Shown piece by piece: positions 6,405 through 7,631 of a stretch of 7,631 nucleotides of DNA. The notes beneath the pieces are model-generated. The model saw only the letters and a program-made list of their open reading frames with translations, did not search any database and was not told the origin of the DNA. The stretch is from positions 1 through 7,631 of the forward strand of contig JAAYGZ010000254.1 in assembly GCA_012727515.1 (NCBI GenBank). The letters run 5' to 3'. Each line of letters starts with the position of its first letter. The first letter of the stretch is position 1. The stretch is from Desulfovibrionales bacterium. Lineage in GTDB: Bacteria > Desulfobacterota > Desulfovibrionia > Desulfovibrionales > Desulfomicrobiaceae. The position numbers and the translations under genes were made by a program.

Positions 6405-7589
6405 ATGGAAGACCGTCTTGTTTATCTTGATAATAACGCCACCACTCCTTTGCATCCAGAAGTAAAAAAAGCCCTTATTGAGGGCCTGGAGATATTTGGT
6501 AATCCATCAAGTATGCACAGTTTTGGTCGCGAAGCGCGTGAAAAAATCGAAGAAGCCCGCGCCCAGACCGCAGCATTTATTGGCGCTGATCCACAGGACA
6601 TGCTCTTTGTGGGCAGTGGGTCTGAGGCCAACAATACTGTGTTATCCCTGCTCCGCTGTGACAGCACAACCTGTTCCTGCGCCATGAGCGGACGCCATGA
6701 CCTGGTGACCACGGCCATTGAACATCCATGCGTCCTGAACACAGCCCAGAATCTGGGCAAAAAAAATCATTGTGTGCGCTACCTGGGCGTGGACAAACAT
6801 GGCCGCATAGATCTGGATGAACTGCGCTCTGCAGTAACCGACAGCGTGGGCCTGGTGTCTATTATGATGGCCAACAATGAAATCGGCACAATCCAGGACA
6901 TTAAGGCCGCAGCACACATTGCCCATGAGCGGGGCGCTCTGTTTCATACAGATGCAGTGCAGGCAGTGGGCAAAATTCCTGTGGATGTCCGTGATCTGGA
7001 CGTGGATTTCTTAAGCCTGTCAGCCCATAAAATATATGGACCAAAAGGTATTGGAGCGCTCTACGTTAAAAAAGGCACGCCCTACTGTCCGCTTATACTG
7101 GGTGGACATCAGGAATCAGGCCGCAGAGCAGGAACAGAAAACTCCCTGGGCATTATTGGCCTGGGCAAGGCTGTTGAAATGCGCGTTCGTGAAATGCGCG
7201 ATGAAGAACCCCGCCTGCTGCACCTTAAAAATACGCTGCGAGACGGCATTGCCACTGCTGTTCCGGACGTGCTTTTTCTGGGTCACCCCGAACACTGTCT
7301 GCCTGGCACGCTCAATGCTTCTTTTGTCGGAGCCGAGGGCGAGGCCATCCTGCTCTATCTGGATCTGGCCGGCATTGCCGTGTCCACTGGCTCGGCCTGT
7401 GCGTCTGGCTCCCTTGATCCATCCCATGTTATCATGGCCACAGGCGTGCCCGTGGAAAATGCGCATGGTTCTGTTCGCATCAGCCTGGGCCGGGAAACCA
7501 CAGCAGAAGATATCCAGTATATGCTGGAAAAACTTCCGCCCATTATCGGGCGTATTCGTGACATGTCCACCTTGTACAGGAGAAACTGA
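6405..7589 (+). CDS. nifS: Cysteine desulfurase, NifS type
   Basis: This 394-residue, PLP-dependent enzyme removes sulfur from L-cysteine (giving alanine) and passes it as persulfide to an Fe-S scaffold. The sequence begins VYLDNNATTPLHPEV, has the AIEHPCVLNT segment with the PLP-stacking His (H107), NNEIGTIQDI, HTDAVQAVGKIPV, the Schiff-base Lys in LSAHKIYGPKG (K209), GGHQESGRRAGTEN, and the catalytic loop STGSACASGSLDPSHV with the persulfide Cys at C332. All key residues are present. The loop and length fit the NifS/IscS (group I) enzymes; the NifS name is supported by the nifU-like gene starting one base after the stop. No nitrogenase gene is in view, so a general Fe-S role is as likely as nitrogen fixation. 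Start ATG 6405 is fixed by AAGGAGG. Confidence 0.95.
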   Translation: MEDRLVYLDNNATTPLHPEVKKALIEGLEIFGNPSSMHSFGREAREKIEEARAQTAAFIGADPQDMLFVGSGSEANNTVLSLLRCDSTTCSCAMSGRHDLVTTAIEHPCVLNTAQNLGKKNHCVRYLGVDKHGRIDLDELRSAVTDSVGLVSIMMANNEIGTIQDIKAAAHIAHERGALFHTDAVQAVGKIPVDVRDLDVDFLSLSAHKIYGPKGIGALYVKKGTPYCPLILGGHQESGRRAGTENSLGIIGLGKAVEMRVREMRDEEPRLLHLKNTLRDGIATAVPDVLFLGHPEHCLPGTLNASFVGAEGEAILLYLDLAGIAVSTGSACASGSLDPSHVIMATGVPVENAHGSVRISLGRETTAEDIQYMLEKLPPIIGRIRDMSTLYRRN

Positions 7590-7590
7590 T

Positions 7591-7631
7591 ATGGCTGCCA
7601 AATGGACCTATTCGGATAAAGTAAAAGATCA
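7591..7631 (+). CDS. nifU: NifU-like Fe-S scaffold protein, N-terminus only (cut by right edge)
   Basis: Only 13 whole codons are visible: MAAKWTYSDKVKD. The W-x-Y-(S/T)-x-K-V-x-(D/E)-H pattern matches the start of NifU/IscU-type scaffolds, and the last two bases (CA) fit the expected His codon. AGGAG at 7578-7582 lies eight bases before ATG 7591, and the gene starts one base after the nifS stop, an arrangement typical of nifS-nifU pairs. The family assembles Fe-S clusters from sulfur delivered by NifS. Whether this is full-length NifU (with ferredoxin-like and C-terminal domains) or a short IscU cannot be seen here. Confidence 0.72.
   Translation, partial: MAAKWTYSDKVKD

Overview
The window looks like part of the chromosome of an anaerobic bacterium, most likely a sulfate-reducing deltaproteobacterium of the Desulfovibrio type. 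This placement is an inference. It rests on early-cobalt (anaerobic) corrin genes including cbiG, a GlnRS gene, a bacterial Ate/Bpt-type aminoacyltransferase, a nifS-nifU pair, and a short intergenic repeat of the 'ATTGCGAGGA...GGCAATCTC' type. No species can be named. Every recognised gene is on the + strand.

Region 1 (1-3126) is a cobalamin (B12) cluster. It begins with the CbiT half of what is probably a CbiE-CbiT fusion cut by the left edge. A two-domain CbiF-CbiG fusion follows, overlapping it by 4 bases, and then CbiH. CbiH, CbiF and CbiG catalyse consecutive steps (C17 methylation with ring contraction, C11 methylation, and lactone opening with acetaldehyde release). CbiT acts later. 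The CbiG/CbiH junction is unusual: the CbiH domain begins essentially where CbiG ends, and its only ordinary start codon lies 109 bases inside cbiG.

Region 2 (3127-3386) is a gene-free spacer holding a palindromic, REP/BIME-like repeat with imperfect ends at about 3207 and 3310. I see no convincing terminator or promoter in it.

Region 3 (3387-6315) holds a short nitroreductase-family flavoprotein gene, glnS, and a protein N-end aminoacyltransferase (bpt type). The spacing suggests one transcription unit. The nitroreductase has no ATG, GTG or TTG at its expected start; an ATT behind a good Shine-Dalgarno sequence fits best.

Region 4 (6316-7631) has an 89-base spacer with a 7-bp inverted repeat, then nifS (cysteine desulfurase) behind a strong ribosome binding site, and the first codons of a nifU-like scaffold gene cut by the right edge. 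These two make Fe-S clusters.

Most of the window is ordinary metabolism. The points worth a second look are the CbiF-CbiG fusion, the overlapping or frameshifted CbiG/CbiH junction, the non-canonical nitroreductase start, the intergenic palindrome, and the cysteine-rich aminoacyltransferase next to Fe-S assembly genes.
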